A stretch of DNA of 64,000 bases from Amycolatopsis iheyensis (GTDB lineage Bacteria; Actinomycetota; Actinomycetes; Mycobacteriales; Pseudonocardiaceae): NCBI RefSeq assembly GCF_024703995.1, contig NZ_JAMXQV010000025.1, positions 1 to 64,000 on the forward strand. Reading direction: 5' to 3'. Numbering within the stretch: position 1 is the first letter of the stretch; each line of letters begins with the position of its first letter. A program made the translations under genes and the position numbers. Under the pieces are notes generated by a model that searched no databases, was not told the origin of the DNA, and was given only the letters and a program-made list of their open reading frames with translations. Shown here one piece after another: positions 7,631 to 15,932 of the stretch.

Positions 7631-8865
7631 CGCTGCACCGGCTCCATCGGCCGCCGGGCGAACGCCGGAGCGTGCTCCGGCCGCAGCCCGAGGCCGAGGA
7701 GCCGGGCCGGGAAGTACGACAGCCGCGGGAACCGCGCGAACGCCTTGATCATCGGCGCCGGCGGGCCGTTGCGCTTGCCGTTCATCACCCCGCGCACGAC
7801 CGTGCGGTGCATCAGGCGCTGCAGCCCCTGCACCATCAGCGTCGGCGCGAGCCGGCGCGAACGGACCTTCGCCAGGTCGGCCGCCGACGGGCGGCCCCGG
7901 CGCAGGGGCTCGGCCAGCAGCGTCGCCGCCGCGACCGCGTCCTGCACCGCCAGGTTGATGCCGACGCCGCCGATCGGCGACATCGCGTGCGCCGCGTCGC
8001 CGAGGCAGAGCAGCCCCTCGACGTGCCACTTGCGCAGCAGGTTGAGGCGCACGTCGAGGAACTTGACGTCGTCCATCGTCTCGAGCTCGTGTACCCGGTC
8101 GGTGAACTCGGGGCAGATCTGCGTCACGTTGTCGCGGAACGCCTCGATGCCCTGCTTCCGCAGGTCCTCGCCCTTCGGCGCGAGGTAGGCGACCTGGTAG
8201 AAGTCCGGCCGGGGGAGCGGGACGGCGAACCGGCGGTCCCGCATCTTCGGCAGCAGCATGCCGCCTTCCTCGCCTTCGCCGCGCGAGAGCCGGAACCACC
8301 AGACGTCGAACGGGCAGTCGTACTCGCGCGGCACCAGGCCGGCCTCACGCCGGGCCAGCGACCAGCGGCCGTCGGCGGCGATCACCAGGTCGGCGCGGAT
8401 TTCGCCGGTCTCGCCGGCGCTCGTGCGGTAGGTGATGCCGGCGACGCGGCCGTGCTCGCGGACCAGACCGGTGCACTCCGTCTCCATCCGCTGGACGAAC
8501 GTCGGCTCCTTGCGCGCGCTTTCGGCGAGCAGGTCGAGGAAGTCCCACTGCGGCACCATCGCGATGTACGGGTGGGGGACCTTCAGCCGGGTGAAGTCGG
8601 CCAGCTTCATCAGCGTGCCGTCCTCCTCCGGGAAGCCCGCGGCGGTCAGCTCGCTGTGCGGCAGGGCGTGGAACTTCTCGCCGAGGCCCAGCTCGTCGAG
8701 CAGCGTGAGCGTGGACGGGTGCACCGTGTCGCCGCGGAAGTCACGCAGGAAGTCGGCGTGCTTCTCCAGCACCGTCACCTCGACACCGGCCCGCGCCAGC
8801 AGGAGCCCCGTGACCATCCCGGCCGGTCCGCCACCGATGACGACGCAGCCCGTGCGCTCGGTCAT
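7627..8865 (-). CDS. FAD-dependent oxidoreductase of the PHBH/UbiH monooxygenase family
   Basis: The roughly 412-residue class A flavoprotein has GxGxxG in VIGGGPAGM with the acidic end of the Rossmann beta strand (TVLEKHADFL), a GDTVHPSTLTLLDELGL region, the DG motif in VIAADGRWS and the second FAD motif CLGDAAHAMSPIGGVGINLA. Such enzymes hydroxylate aromatic or similar substrates with NAD(P)H and oxygen; the substrate is unknown. I start at the ATG at 8865 because GGGGAG lies nine bases upstream; another ATG three codons earlier (8874) overlaps that site. The upstream region holds an inverted repeat that could bind a regulator. It converges on the FAA-hydrolase gene. Confidence 0.85.
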   Translation of the reverse strand: MTERTGCVVIGGGPAGMVTGLLLARAGVEVTVLEKHADFLRDFRGDTVHPSTLTLLDELGLGEKFHALPHSELTAAGFPEEDGTLMKLADFTRLKVPHPYIAMVPQWDFLDLLAESARKEPTFVQRMETECTGLVREHGRVAGITYRTSAGETGEIRADLVIAADGRWSLARREAGLVPREYDCPFDVWWFRLSRGEGEEGGMLLPKMRDRRFAVPLPRPDFYQVAYLAPKGEDLRKQGIEAFRDNVTQICPEFTDRVHELETMDDVKFLDVRLNLLRKWHVEGLLCLGDAAHAMSPIGGVGINLAVQDAVAAATLLAEPLRRGRPSAADLAKVRSRRLAPTLMVQGLQRLMHRTVVRGVMNGKRNGPPAPMIKAFARFPRLSYFPARLLGLGLRPEHAPAFARRPMEPVQR

Positions 8866-8883
8866 CTCCACCATCTCCCCATC

Positions 8884-8903
8884 TATTCATCGCTTGTTGA
8901 ATA
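8884..8903. promoter_or_regulatory. Inverted repeat in the monooxygenase/gltX divergent promoter region
   Basis: TATTCA and TGAATA are separated by eight bases in an AT-rich patch just upstream of the flavoprotein start. The size and composition fit a TetR- or MarR-type operator, but no such regulator is adjacent. Confidence 0.35.
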
Positions 8904-8969
8904 AGCTGAGGATGCACCCGGCCGGTCCCCGGCGTCAAGCGTTGTGGCGACGGATACGCTGATCGGGCT

Positions 8970-10448
8970 ATGAGTGAGACATCGGTGGTTCGCGCGCGCT
9001 TCTGTCCTTCGCCGACCGGCACCCCGCACGTCGGGCTGATCCGCACGGCGCTGTTCAACTGGGCCTTCGCCCGGCACAACCAGGGGCAACTGGTGTTCCG
9101 GATCGAAGACACCGACGCCGCGCGCGATTCGCAGGAGTCCTACGAGCAGCTGCTCGACGGGCTGCGCTGGCTCGGCATCGACTGGGACGAGGGCCCCGAG
9201 GTCGGCGGCCCCTACGGGCCGTACCGCCAGAGTGAGCGGCGCGCGATCTACGCCGACGTCGCCGCGAAGCTGCTCGAAGCCGGCGAGCTGTACGAAGCGT
9301 TCTCGACGAACGAGGAGGTCGAGGCGCGGCGCAAGGCAGCCGGCCTGGACCCGAAGCTCGGTTACGACAACTTCGACCGCGACCTCACCGACGAGCAGCG
9401 GGCCGCCCACCGCGCCGAGGGTCGCGCGCCGGTGTTGCGGCTGCGCATGCCGGACCAGGACCTCGGCTGGACCGACCTGGTCCGCGGCGACATCAGCTTC
9501 CCGGCGAACACGATCCCGGACCCGGTCCTGGTGCGTGCCAACGGCGAGCCGCTGTACACGCTGACCAACCCGGTCGACGACGCGCTGATGAAGATCACCG
9601 ACGTGCTGCGTGGTGAGGACCTGCTGCCGTCGACGCCCCGGCAGATCGCGCTGTACGAGGCGTTGCAGCGGGTCGGCGTGGCGGAGTTCACGCCGCGGTT
9701 CGGCCATCTGCCGTACGTGATGGGCGAGGGCAACAAGAAACTGTCCAAACGCGACCCTTCGTCGAACCTCTTCAACTACCGCGACCGCGGGTTCGTCCGC
9801 GAAGGCCTGCTGAACTACCTGGCGCTGCTCGGCTGGTCCATCGCCGACGACTACGACGTGTTCAGCGTCGAGGAGATGGTCGCCGCCTTCGACGTCACGA
9901 AGGTCAGCGCCAACCCGGCGCGCTTCGACCTCAAGAAGGCCGAAGCGATCAACGGCACCCACGTGCGGGCCTTGCCGGCCGCCGAGTTCGTCACGCGGGT
10001 CACGCCCTACCTGGTCACCGCGGGTGTCCTGCCCGAGGCGCCGAGCGAGGAGCAGCTGGCCCGGCTGAGCGCGATCGCGCCGCTGGTGCAGGAGCGCGTC
10101 ACGGTGCTTTCGGACGCGGCGGCCATGGTGCGCTTCCTGTTCGTCGACGAAGCGGCGTTCGCGCCCGAAGAGGACGCTGCGGCGAAGAACCTCGGCGAGG
10201 CCGCGCAGCCGGTGCTCGCGGCGTCGGTCGCGGCGCTCGAGGCGTTGCCTTCGTGGGAGACTGCCGCCATCGAGCAGGCGCTCAAAGACGCCCTTGTGGA
10301 CGGTCTGGGTCTCAAGCCCCGCAAGGCTTTCGCCCCGGTCCGCGTCGCGATCACCGGCCGGACCGTTTCCCCGCCGCTGTACGAGTCCATGGAGCTGCTC
10401 GGCCGCGACGTCTCACTGGGACGTCTTCGCCGCGCGATGGTCGGATAA
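8970..10448 (+). CDS. gltX: Glutamyl-tRNA synthetase
   Basis: The class I synthetase attaches glutamate to tRNA-Glu. The 492 residues have the usual length. The HIGH-type signature appears as PHVGLIRTA near residue 18 and the KMSKS-type signature as NKKLSKRD near residue 255, both in normal places. The C-terminal 170 residues form the helical anticodon-binding part. No strong Shine-Dalgarno precedes ATG 8970; TACGCT lies close upstream and the message may be almost leaderless. Two tRNA genes including tRNA-Glu follow about 1 kb downstream, a common actinomycete arrangement. Confidence 0.95.
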   Translation: MSETSVVRARFCPSPTGTPHVGLIRTALFNWAFARHNQGQLVFRIEDTDAARDSQESYEQLLDGLRWLGIDWDEGPEVGGPYGPYRQSERRAIYADVAAKLLEAGELYEAFSTNEEVEARRKAAGLDPKLGYDNFDRDLTDEQRAAHRAEGRAPVLRLRMPDQDLGWTDLVRGDISFPANTIPDPVLVRANGEPLYTLTNPVDDALMKITDVLRGEDLLPSTPRQIALYEALQRVGVAEFTPRFGHLPYVMGEGNKKLSKRDPSSNLFNYRDRGFVREGLLNYLALLGWSIADDYDVFSVEEMVAAFDVTKVSANPARFDLKKAEAINGTHVRALPAAEFVTRVTPYLVTAGVLPEAPSEEQLARLSAIAPLVQERVTVLSDAAAMVRFLFVDEAAFAPEEDAAAKNLGEAAQPVLAASVAALEALPSWETAAIEQALKDALVDGLGLKPRKAFAPVRVAITGRTVSPPLYESMELLGRDVSLGRLRRAMVG

Positions 10449-10560
10449 CCGAAAGAAGACGGTTCGCCAACTGGGAGTAGAGCCGGTGCGCCGGAACGGG
10501 GCACCGGTAATCACCTCTTTGGCAGCGTCGCGAACGTGGCGGTTGCCCTAGCCTCACTGG

Positions 10561-11385
10561 GTGGATTTCGCCCTGGCACCCCGGACCCCGTCGCGAACCG
10601 CCCCAGCTGAGGCGGCGCCCGAACCCTGGGCGCCGCCTCAGCTGCGTTTGGTGTGCCTGGACATCGACGACACGTTGATCGACTGCACGGCCGCGATCCG
10701 CCGCAGCCTCCACATCCTCACCGGCCGGGGCGACCTGTGGCCGTTGTGGGACCTGATCACCGAAGAGCACGTCGCGCTGGTCGTCGCCGGCGAGCTCGAC
10801 TACGCGACGATGCACCAGCGCCGCACGGACTGCTTCCTCGCCGAGATCGGCATCTTCGCCGACGCCGAGCAGGTGAGCTCGTTCGAGCGGCGCCGAAGAG
10901 AGCTGCTGGACCACTCGTGGCAGCTGTTCGACGACGTCCTCCCGTGCCTGGAATGGCTCCGCGCGGCCGGCCTGCTGCTGGCCGCCGTGACGAACGCCTC
11001 GGGCACGCACCAGCGGAAGAAAATGGCCGACCTCGGGCTGGCCCCGTTCTTCGACCACGTCGCCATCGCCGGCGAGCTGGGGGTGGCGAAACCCGATCCG
11101 GTGATGTTCCACACGGTCTGCGTCGGCCTGGGCTGTTCACCCGCCCAGGCCGTCCACGTCGGTGACAAGCTCGACACGGACGCGATCGGCGCCCGCGACG
11201 CGGGCTTGGGCGCGGTCTGGCTGGACCGCGACGACATCGGCGACCGCGCCCCGGAGGGCGTCCACACGATCGCGGGGCTGGCGGAGCTGCCTGAGCTGCT
11301 GGTTTCGGAGTACGCGACGATCGGCGTCCCGGCCCAGCGCATGAGTGGGACCCCCGCTTTCACGGTGCGGAACGGCGTGCTCTAG
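10561..11385 (+). CDS. HAD-superfamily hydrolase
   Basis: The 274-residue protein starts at GTG 10561 and carries an unusual proline/alanine-rich extension of about 30 residues before HAD motif I (CLDIDDTLIDC, nucleophile plus acid/base aspartates). Motif II is the Thr in AAVTNASG, motif III the Lys in ELGVAKPDP, and motif IV the acidic HVGDKLDTDAIGA. It is a C1-cap phosphatase of the haloacid dehalogenase class; the substrate is unknown. A perfect 16-bp inverted repeat lies inside the codons of the extension. A GTG at 10650 in LVCLDID would give a minimal protein starting after the hairpin. It sits between gltX and the tRNA pair. Confidence 0.85.
   Translation: MDFALAPRTPSRTAPAEAAPEPWAPPQLRLVCLDIDDTLIDCTAAIRRSLHILTGRGDLWPLWDLITEEHVALVVAGELDYATMHQRRTDCFLAEIGIFADAEQVSSFERRRRELLDHSWQLFDDVLPCLEWLRAAGLLLAAVTNASGTHQRKKMADLGLAPFFDHVAIAGELGVAKPDPVMFHTVCVGLGCSPAQAVHVGDKLDTDAIGARDAGLGAVWLDRDDIGDRAPEGVHTIAGLAELPELLVSEYATIGVPAQRMSGTPAFTVRNGVL
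10604..10644 (+). repeat. Perfect 16-bp inverted repeat inside the HAD gene start
   Basis: CAGCTGAGGCGGCGCC (10604-10619) is followed after nine bases by its exact complement (10629-10644). It would form a very stable RNA hairpin within the first 28 codons, upstream of HAD motif I. It could be an attenuator for the longer product or the vestige of a palindromic site; there is no T-run. Confidence 0.75.
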
Positions 11386-11434
11386 TATTTCTCCTCGTGC
11401 GGTGCTGAACCGGCGAGCCGGGAAAGTACCTCAC

Positions 11435-11506
11435 TGGGGTATGGTGTAATTGGCAGCACGACTGGTTCTGGTCCAGTTAGTCTAGGTTCGAGTCCTGGTA
11501 CCCCAG
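11435..11506 (+). tRNA. tRNA-Gln (CTG)
   Basis: The 72-base cloverleaf has the acceptor arm TGGGGTA/TACCCCA, the D-loop GTGTAATTGGCAGC, the anticodon stem ACTGG/CCAGT around loop TTCTGGT (anticodon CTG) and the T-loop GGTTCGAGTCC. CCA is not encoded. Confidence 0.95.
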
Positions 11507-11608
11507 CTGCGGAGAGTGACCCCCCTGCGGGGCGAGAAATCGCCTCTGGTAAGTTCTCTCCAGCAAGAAAAACAGAAAAGCCCCTGGGAAACCAGGGAAA
11601 GATCCTAA

Positions 11609-11684
11609 GCCCCCGTCGTCTAGCGGCCTAGGACGCCGGCCTCTCACGCCGGTAGCGTGGGTTCGAATCCCATCGGGGGTACCA
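11609..11684 (+). tRNA. tRNA-Glu (CTC)
   Basis: The acceptor arm is GCCCCCG/CGGGGGT, the D-arm TCGTCTAGCGGCCTAGGAC, the anticodon stem GCCGG/CCGGT-like around loop CCTCTCAC (anticodon CTC), and the T-loop GGTTCGAATCC. The 3' CCA is encoded (11682-11684). A T-tailed terminator follows. The 3' end borders an accessory island with a recombinase remnant, so it may have served as an attachment site. Confidence 0.95.
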
Positions 11685-11697
11685 GCAGCATCCACGC

Positions 11698-11730
11698 AAG
11701 CTGCGTTGACCGAGGTCGACGCAGCTTTTT
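11698..11730 (+). terminator. Terminator of the tRNA-Glu transcript
   Basis: A 13-bp stem (AAGCTGCGTTGAC with GTCGACGCAGCTT, one G-T pair, loop CGAG) runs into TTTTT. Confidence 0.85.
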
Positions 11731-11742
11731 GCGTTGTGGATA

Positions 11743-12058
11743 CCATCGCGTCAGAGATCCTTTCCGCGGCTTGTGCCGCTTCGGGTAAGTGATCCACAGG
11801 TAGTCTAACTGTGATCGTGACCTCATTGCCCGCCCCGCTGACGTGGACATTGAGTTGGGTGACTTCGAACAGCTCGTAGAGGAGCTCTCGCGGTGCCTTC
11901 GCCAGGTTGACGGCGAGGTTCGGGAGCGCGTCCACCCGGCTGAGGTCGGTGGTGCTCGAAGCGGCGGACGGTTCCGCTGCGTCGCGGCGGGCCCCCACAA
12001 CCGGCGGACCTCCGAGTTGCTCGGACTCACCGGGCACCTTGTTGCGTGTCTTCGACAC
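11743..12058 (-). pseudogene. C-terminal remnant of a large serine recombinase
   Basis: Reading toward tRNA-Glu, a frame opening at GTG 12058 contains a conserved-looking stretch: DALPNLAVNLA, then PRELLYELFEVTQLNVHV, then a beta-strand pair EVTITVRLP. As I recall them, actinomycete serine integrases end with exactly such a block (DALP-hydrophobic-LxxxPxELxRxLFDAFxLxVxY). The resolvase catalytic domain and recombinase domain are absent, a stop closes the frame upstream at 12080-12082, and the frame reads senselessly through the tRNA, so this is a decayed fragment. It marks the tRNA-proximal border of the accessory island. Confidence 0.55.
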
Positions 12059-12123
12059 GGGTCGACGCGCTCGTGGGGTTCAGCGGATGAGAACCCGCCC
12101 GGGCCTGTCCCGCGTACCCTGAG

Positions 12124-14649
12124 CTAAAGCTTCGGAGGCGGACCTGATGCCAATCGGGCAACTGCCGCGTGCGGATCGAACAGGGCCACCGCACGCGCCG
12201 CTTCCGCGTCGATCACCACCCATTTCACGTTGCCGTTGGCCAAGTCCTTCGCGGTCACGTGCACGGTGGTGTTTGCGTCGATGTCGAAGGTCACCTCGAT
12301 CCGGGGCACGCCCCGCCGGGCGCGTTCAATCCCGGTCAGGGTGACCGTAGCCAGCTGCAGGTTGCGGGAGACGTCGTCCTCTTCGCCTTGGAACACATGC
12401 AGTTGCAACGATGTCTGGTTGTCCTCGACTGTGGTGAACAGTTCCGAGCGTTTGGTGGGGATCGTCGTGTTGCGCTCGATGAGTTTGGCGAAGGTGCCGT
12501 CTTGGATTCGGATGCCGAGTGACCACGGGACCGCGTCGCTCAGGAGGGTGTCGCGGGCGTGGCCTCGGAGCACAGCGGCCTGGATCGACGCCCCGAGCGC
12601 GACGCCGTCCGGGATGAGACCGCGTCGTGGTGCGGTCCCGGTCAGTTCGGTGACCAGTCCGCCGATCGCGGGCATCCGGCTTGCGCCGCCGACCAGCAGC
12701 ACCTCGTCGACGTCTTCGAGCGCGGTGCCGGAGTCACGCAGGACCGCCTCGATCGGGATCTTGATCCGCGTGAGCAGGTCCGCCGTCAAGTGCTCGAAGT
12801 GCCCTCGCGACAGCTGCTCGTCCAGCGACAGGCCCGCGGCCAGGTAGGGCACGCTGATCGCGGTCTGCCGGGCCGCGGACAACTCGATCTTCGCCCGCTC
12901 GGCGGCCTCGCGGAGCCGCCGCAGCGCTGCGGCGTCGGCGCGCAGGTCGATGCCGTGGGCAGTCTCGAACCTTGTCATCAGCCAGTCCGCGATCCGCGTG
13001 TCCCAGTCTTCGCCGCCCAAGTGGTTGTCGCCGCTGGTCGCCAGGACGCTCGCAATGACCAGGTTTCCTGGGGAGTCCGGCCTATCGGGCGAAAACCCGA
13101 GCTCGATGAGGGAAACATCGAAGGTGCCGCCGCCCAGGTCGAGGACCATGACGATCTGCTCGTCGGTGCCCTTGGCCAGGCCGTAGGCGAGTGCGGCCGC
13201 GTTGGGCTCGGTCAGGACGCGCTGCACGGTGAGGCCGGCTTTCTCCGCTGATTCGACGAGCGCGCGGCGTTCGGGCAGGCCGAAGTAGGCCGGGACGGTG
13301 AGCGTGACCTGGTGGATGCCGGCCTGCAGTGCCCGTTCGGCGTCTCGCACGAGGTGCCGGAGGATGACGCCGGCGATGTCTTCGGCGGTCAACCGTCGCC
13401 CGTCGACCTCGGTGGACCAGCCCGAACCGAGCCGGAGCTTGATCGCCGAAAACGTTCGCGCCGCATTGGTGACTGCTTGGTTCTTCGCTCGCTCGCCGAC
13501 CAGCCAATCGCCGTCGGCGGTCAGGGCGGCGACGCTGGGCGTCGTCCGGTTGCCGAACTCGTTGGGCAGCACCCGGCATTCGTCGCCGACGTAGACGGCG
13601 ACAGCCGAGTTGGTGGTGCCGAAGTCGATGCCGATCGGGTGTCCGCCGTCCGCCCAGGATTCCACGGCGGCGGGGACCGGCAGTTCGCCGAGGCCGCGTC
13701 CGAACCACAGCGCGCGTGCCTGCGCCGAGACGGTTCGGTCGGGGTCGGCGGCGAGCTGGGCGAGCAGGTCTTCGGCGGCGCGGCGGATGTCCTCGCGGCG
13801 GCTGCCGAGCAGGTTCTCCAGTTCGTGCAGAACGCCGATGCGCTGCCAGCCCAGTGGGCTCAGGCTCGTCTTCACCAGTTCGGCGGGGAGCTTCGACGCG
13901 CCGACGCGGGCGTTGTGGGCGAGCAGGATCGTCCCCTCGGCGCTGGACACGCTGCGGGTGGGCGTCTGGTTCGGCAGCTGGGTACGGACTTCGCGGTAGA
14001 TGTAGTCGTAGAGTTCGCCCGCGCTGATCCGGCCGTCGAGGTCGAGGTCGGCATCCCCGGTGGCGAGCCCCTGCACGATTGCCTGGGTGAAGATCGACGG
14101 CTGGGCGGCGGCGCGGCTGGTCGTCATCGACTCGTGGCTGAACTGCAGGGCGTTGGACGCGGTGATCACGATGCGGCCCTTGCCGTCGAAAGCTTCGGCG
14201 ACGTCGACCGAGTCGGCGGCGGAGCGGGTACGCAGGCCGCGGCTGTAGGCGCCGCTGTAACAGCAGTCCAGGAACACCACGACCTGCCGGGAGCGGGAGC
14301 TCTCGACCTGGTCGCTGATGAAAGTGCTGTCGATGCCGGTCGAGGCGAGGAAGTCGCGTTCGGTGTCGGTCGCGACGAGGAACAGCCGGTTGTCCCGGTT
14401 CTTCATGCCGTGGCAGGACAGGTGCAACCACAGGAGGTCTTCGCGGTCGGCATGCTGGAAGAACGATTCGATGGAGCGGCGGAACGCCAGGGCGCCGGCG
14501 TCACGCACGACCGTGACCTCGAAGCCGCCGATGTCGGTCTGTGCCAGCACGTCCGACAGAGCGACGGCGTCTTCGGCGGCGCCGGGCAGCTCGGCGAAGC
14601 CGGGGTCCTGGTAGTGCTGGTTGGCGATGATGAGGCAGCGGCGGGCCAT
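12124..14649 (-). CDS. Caspase-EF-hand-Hsp70 fusion protein, predicted conflict-system effector
   Basis: The 841-residue protein joins a caspase-like peptidase to a complete Hsp70-like ATPase. In residues 1-245 the caspase dyad is visible: His80 in LSCHG and Cys130 in FLDCCYSG. An EF-hand loop (DLDLDGRISAGEL, about 201-213) lies near the end of the peptidase, suggesting calcium control. After a helical linker, the actin-like Hsp70 part runs from GIDFGTTNSAVAVY (about 340) through LDLGGGTFDVSLIEL and VLLVGGASRMPAI to a substrate-binding beta domain with EITFD-like strands near the end. The peptidase would be held inactive or aimed by the chaperone part. ATG 14649 is one base after the EACC1-like gene stop, so the two form an operon. 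A longer upstream frame has shadow-type composition. Confidence 0.9.
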   Translation of the reverse strand: MARRCLIIANQHYQDPGFAELPGAAEDAVALSDVLAQTDIGGFEVTVVRDAGALAFRRSIESFFQHADREDLLWLHLSCHGMKNRDNRLFLVATDTERDFLASTGIDSTFISDQVESSRSRQVVVFLDCCYSGAYSRGLRTRSAADSVDVAEAFDGKGRIVITASNALQFSHESMTTSRAAAQPSIFTQAIVQGLATGDADLDLDGRISAGELYDYIYREVRTQLPNQTPTRSVSSAEGTILLAHNARVGASKLPAELVKTSLSPLGWQRIGVLHELENLLGSRREDIRRAAEDLLAQLAADPDRTVSAQARALWFGRGLGELPVPAAVESWADGGHPIGIDFGTTNSAVAVYVGDECRVLPNEFGNRTTPSVAALTADGDWLVGERAKNQAVTNAARTFSAIKLRLGSGWSTEVDGRRLTAEDIAGVILRHLVRDAERALQAGIHQVTLTVPAYFGLPERRALVESAEKAGLTVQRVLTEPNAAALAYGLAKGTDEQIVMVLDLGGGTFDVSLIELGFSPDRPDSPGNLVIASVLATSGDNHLGGEDWDTRIADWLMTRFETAHGIDLRADAAALRRLREAAERAKIELSAARQTAISVPYLAAGLSLDEQLSRGHFEHLTADLLTRIKIPIEAVLRDSGTALEDVDEVLLVGGASRMPAIGGLVTELTGTAPRRGLIPDGVALGASIQAAVLRGHARDTLLSDAVPWSLGIRIQDGTFAKLIERNTTIPTKRSELFTTVEDNQTSLQLHVFQGEEDDVSRNLQLATVTLTGIERARRGVPRIEVTFDIDANTTVHVTAKDLANGNVKWVVIDAEAARAVALFDPHAAVARLASGPPPKL

Positions 14650-14650
14650 G

Positions 14651-15022
14651 TCAGCTTCCGGCGTGCCGGTCCAGAAACGCCTGCACGAGCGCGTTCTGCT
14701 GCGCACGGGTGGCGGCGGTGAGCTCGATGCTGTCGCCGTCGACCCTGATGGTGACCGTTCCTCGTTTCTGCCGTTCCAGCCAGCTCTTGACGACGTCCAC
14801 GACGGCACGTAGGACGACGGGGGATGCCAGCAACCCGACGAGCGTGCCGGCGGCCACGGCAGCGCCGGAGCGGGTGCCGGGCTCGCTCGGGATCGCCGGC
14901 CTGTCCAGCCGGTCGAAGTCGAGCAGGTCCAGCTCTTCGTACAGCCGGTCTCCGGCATCGGCGATTTCGGTGGGATCACCGTCCCAGCCGCCGACGACCA
15001 GTTCGATCTCGCGTTGCGACAT
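14651..15022 (-). CDS. EACC1-like effector-associated small protein
   Basis: The 123-residue protein begins at ATG 15022, six bases after AAGGAG. It has an N-terminal EIELVVGGWDGDPTEIADAGDRLYEEL segment split by a Pro-rich linker from a conserved-looking block: a glycine-rich hydrophobic helix (about 50-75), the SWLERQKRGTVTIRV strand, and a final helix. From recall this matches the family named effector-associated constant component 1, which recurs next to diverse effectors (caspases, trypsins, nucleases) in multicellular actinomycetes and cyanobacteria. Here the partner is the caspase-Hsp70 fusion one base downstream. Its function is thought to be coupling sensor and effector; the assignment rests on motif recall and context. 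Confidence 0.75.
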   Translation of the reverse strand: MSQREIELVVGGWDGDPTEIADAGDRLYEELDLLDFDRLDRPAIPSEPGTRSGAAVAAGTLVGLLASPVVLRAVVDVVKSWLERQKRGTVTIRVDGDSIELTAATRAQQNALVQAFLDRHAGS

Positions 15023-15166
15023 GAAGACTCCTTCACAGGCCCGCGGGCACCGGCGGGCTGAACGCAGGTAAGTCGGCGGCCACGCGACGGCGTTACAGCC
15101 TCAGTGGTGGGCGACCGATGCCGGGGCTCGAGGGTAGGCCCGCAGCTGGATGAGGCCGGCGCGGGC
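15023..15166. promoter_or_regulatory. Promoter region of the EACC1-caspase operon and junction of the toxin remnant
   Basis: The region carries the EACC1 Shine-Dalgarno and presumably its promoter. On the other strand, HINT-coding sequence begins abruptly at about 15167 in the middle of the conserved N-terminal block, with a stop codon just upstream, so a recombination junction lies here. I recognise no promoter hexamers. Confidence 0.35.
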
Positions 15167-15917
15167 CACTACCAGGCAGATCAAAGACATCAAGATCGGT
15201 GACCAGATCGCCGACGCGGAGCCGGATAGTCCGCAGCTTCAGCGACACAGAGTCGAGAACATTCATGTGACGGACGCCGACCGCGACTTCGTCGACCTCA
15301 CCGTCACCACTCCCGACGGTCGCGCTACGATCACCACGACTGCACACCATTTGTTCTGGAACGCTACCGCTCATGCGTGGCACTCGGCAGCGGATCTCAA
15401 GTCAGGCACGTGGCTGGATACACCGCGCGGCGGTCACGCAAAGCTGATCAGCAGCCATCGTTTCGCCGCGAGCACCCGGACCTACAATCTCACCGTCAGC
15501 GACGTCCACACATACTACGTGCTAGCCGATCGCACGCCGATTCTCGTCCATAACGGGGCTGCCCCAGCTCCATTGCACTGGGCCGGACTGGAGTCGAAAA
15601 CAATAAGTACGCGCTGGTTGACTTCGCTGAGCGCGTCGGTGCGAAAATGTATGAGGATTGGCCGAACGATTTGCACTGGCAAGACATCGTCAGAGAGGCG
15701 CTCGATCCAAGTAGTACAGTGGAGATCCACTTCAGCCTCGCGGGAATAGACGATGCGAATGCATATGCCAAGCTGGCGGAAGGTGTCAGCTCGCCCCCGA
15801 GACGGACAGTACACGCCGTGGGAGCTGGCCCAGATCAAGGCTGCACCGGTATCGGTTCAATCTCGAGTCATCTGGTACGATAAATATGGAAAAGTCACAA
15901 AAAATCCATTCGAATGA
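15167..15917 (+). pseudogene. 5'-truncated, twice-frameshifted HINT-domain polymorphic toxin tail
   Basis: The first frame (15167 to about 15590) encodes a pretoxin HINT (intein-like autoprocessing) domain lacking its start: TTRQIKDIKIGDQI, then TTAHHLFWN with the conserved histidines, and the C-terminal VSDVHTYYVLADRTPILVHN, which is the cleavage junction. The toxin domain continues in a second frame (NKYALVDFAERVGAKMYEDW through AKLAEG, about 15602-15790) and a third (DGQYTPWELAQIKAAP through TKNPFE, stop 15915-15917). Two frameshifts and the loss of the HINT start and delivery part make it a pseudogene or a silent tail cassette. I cannot name the toxin fold. Lower GC than the flanks suggests transfer. 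Confidence 0.75.
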
Positions 15918-15932
15918 AAGCTTGGTGCTCTT

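Noticed and set aside
11477..11700. Continuation of the recombinase-like frame through tRNA-Glu
   Set aside because: The residues there are simply the antisense of the tRNA, a common spurious extension in databases.
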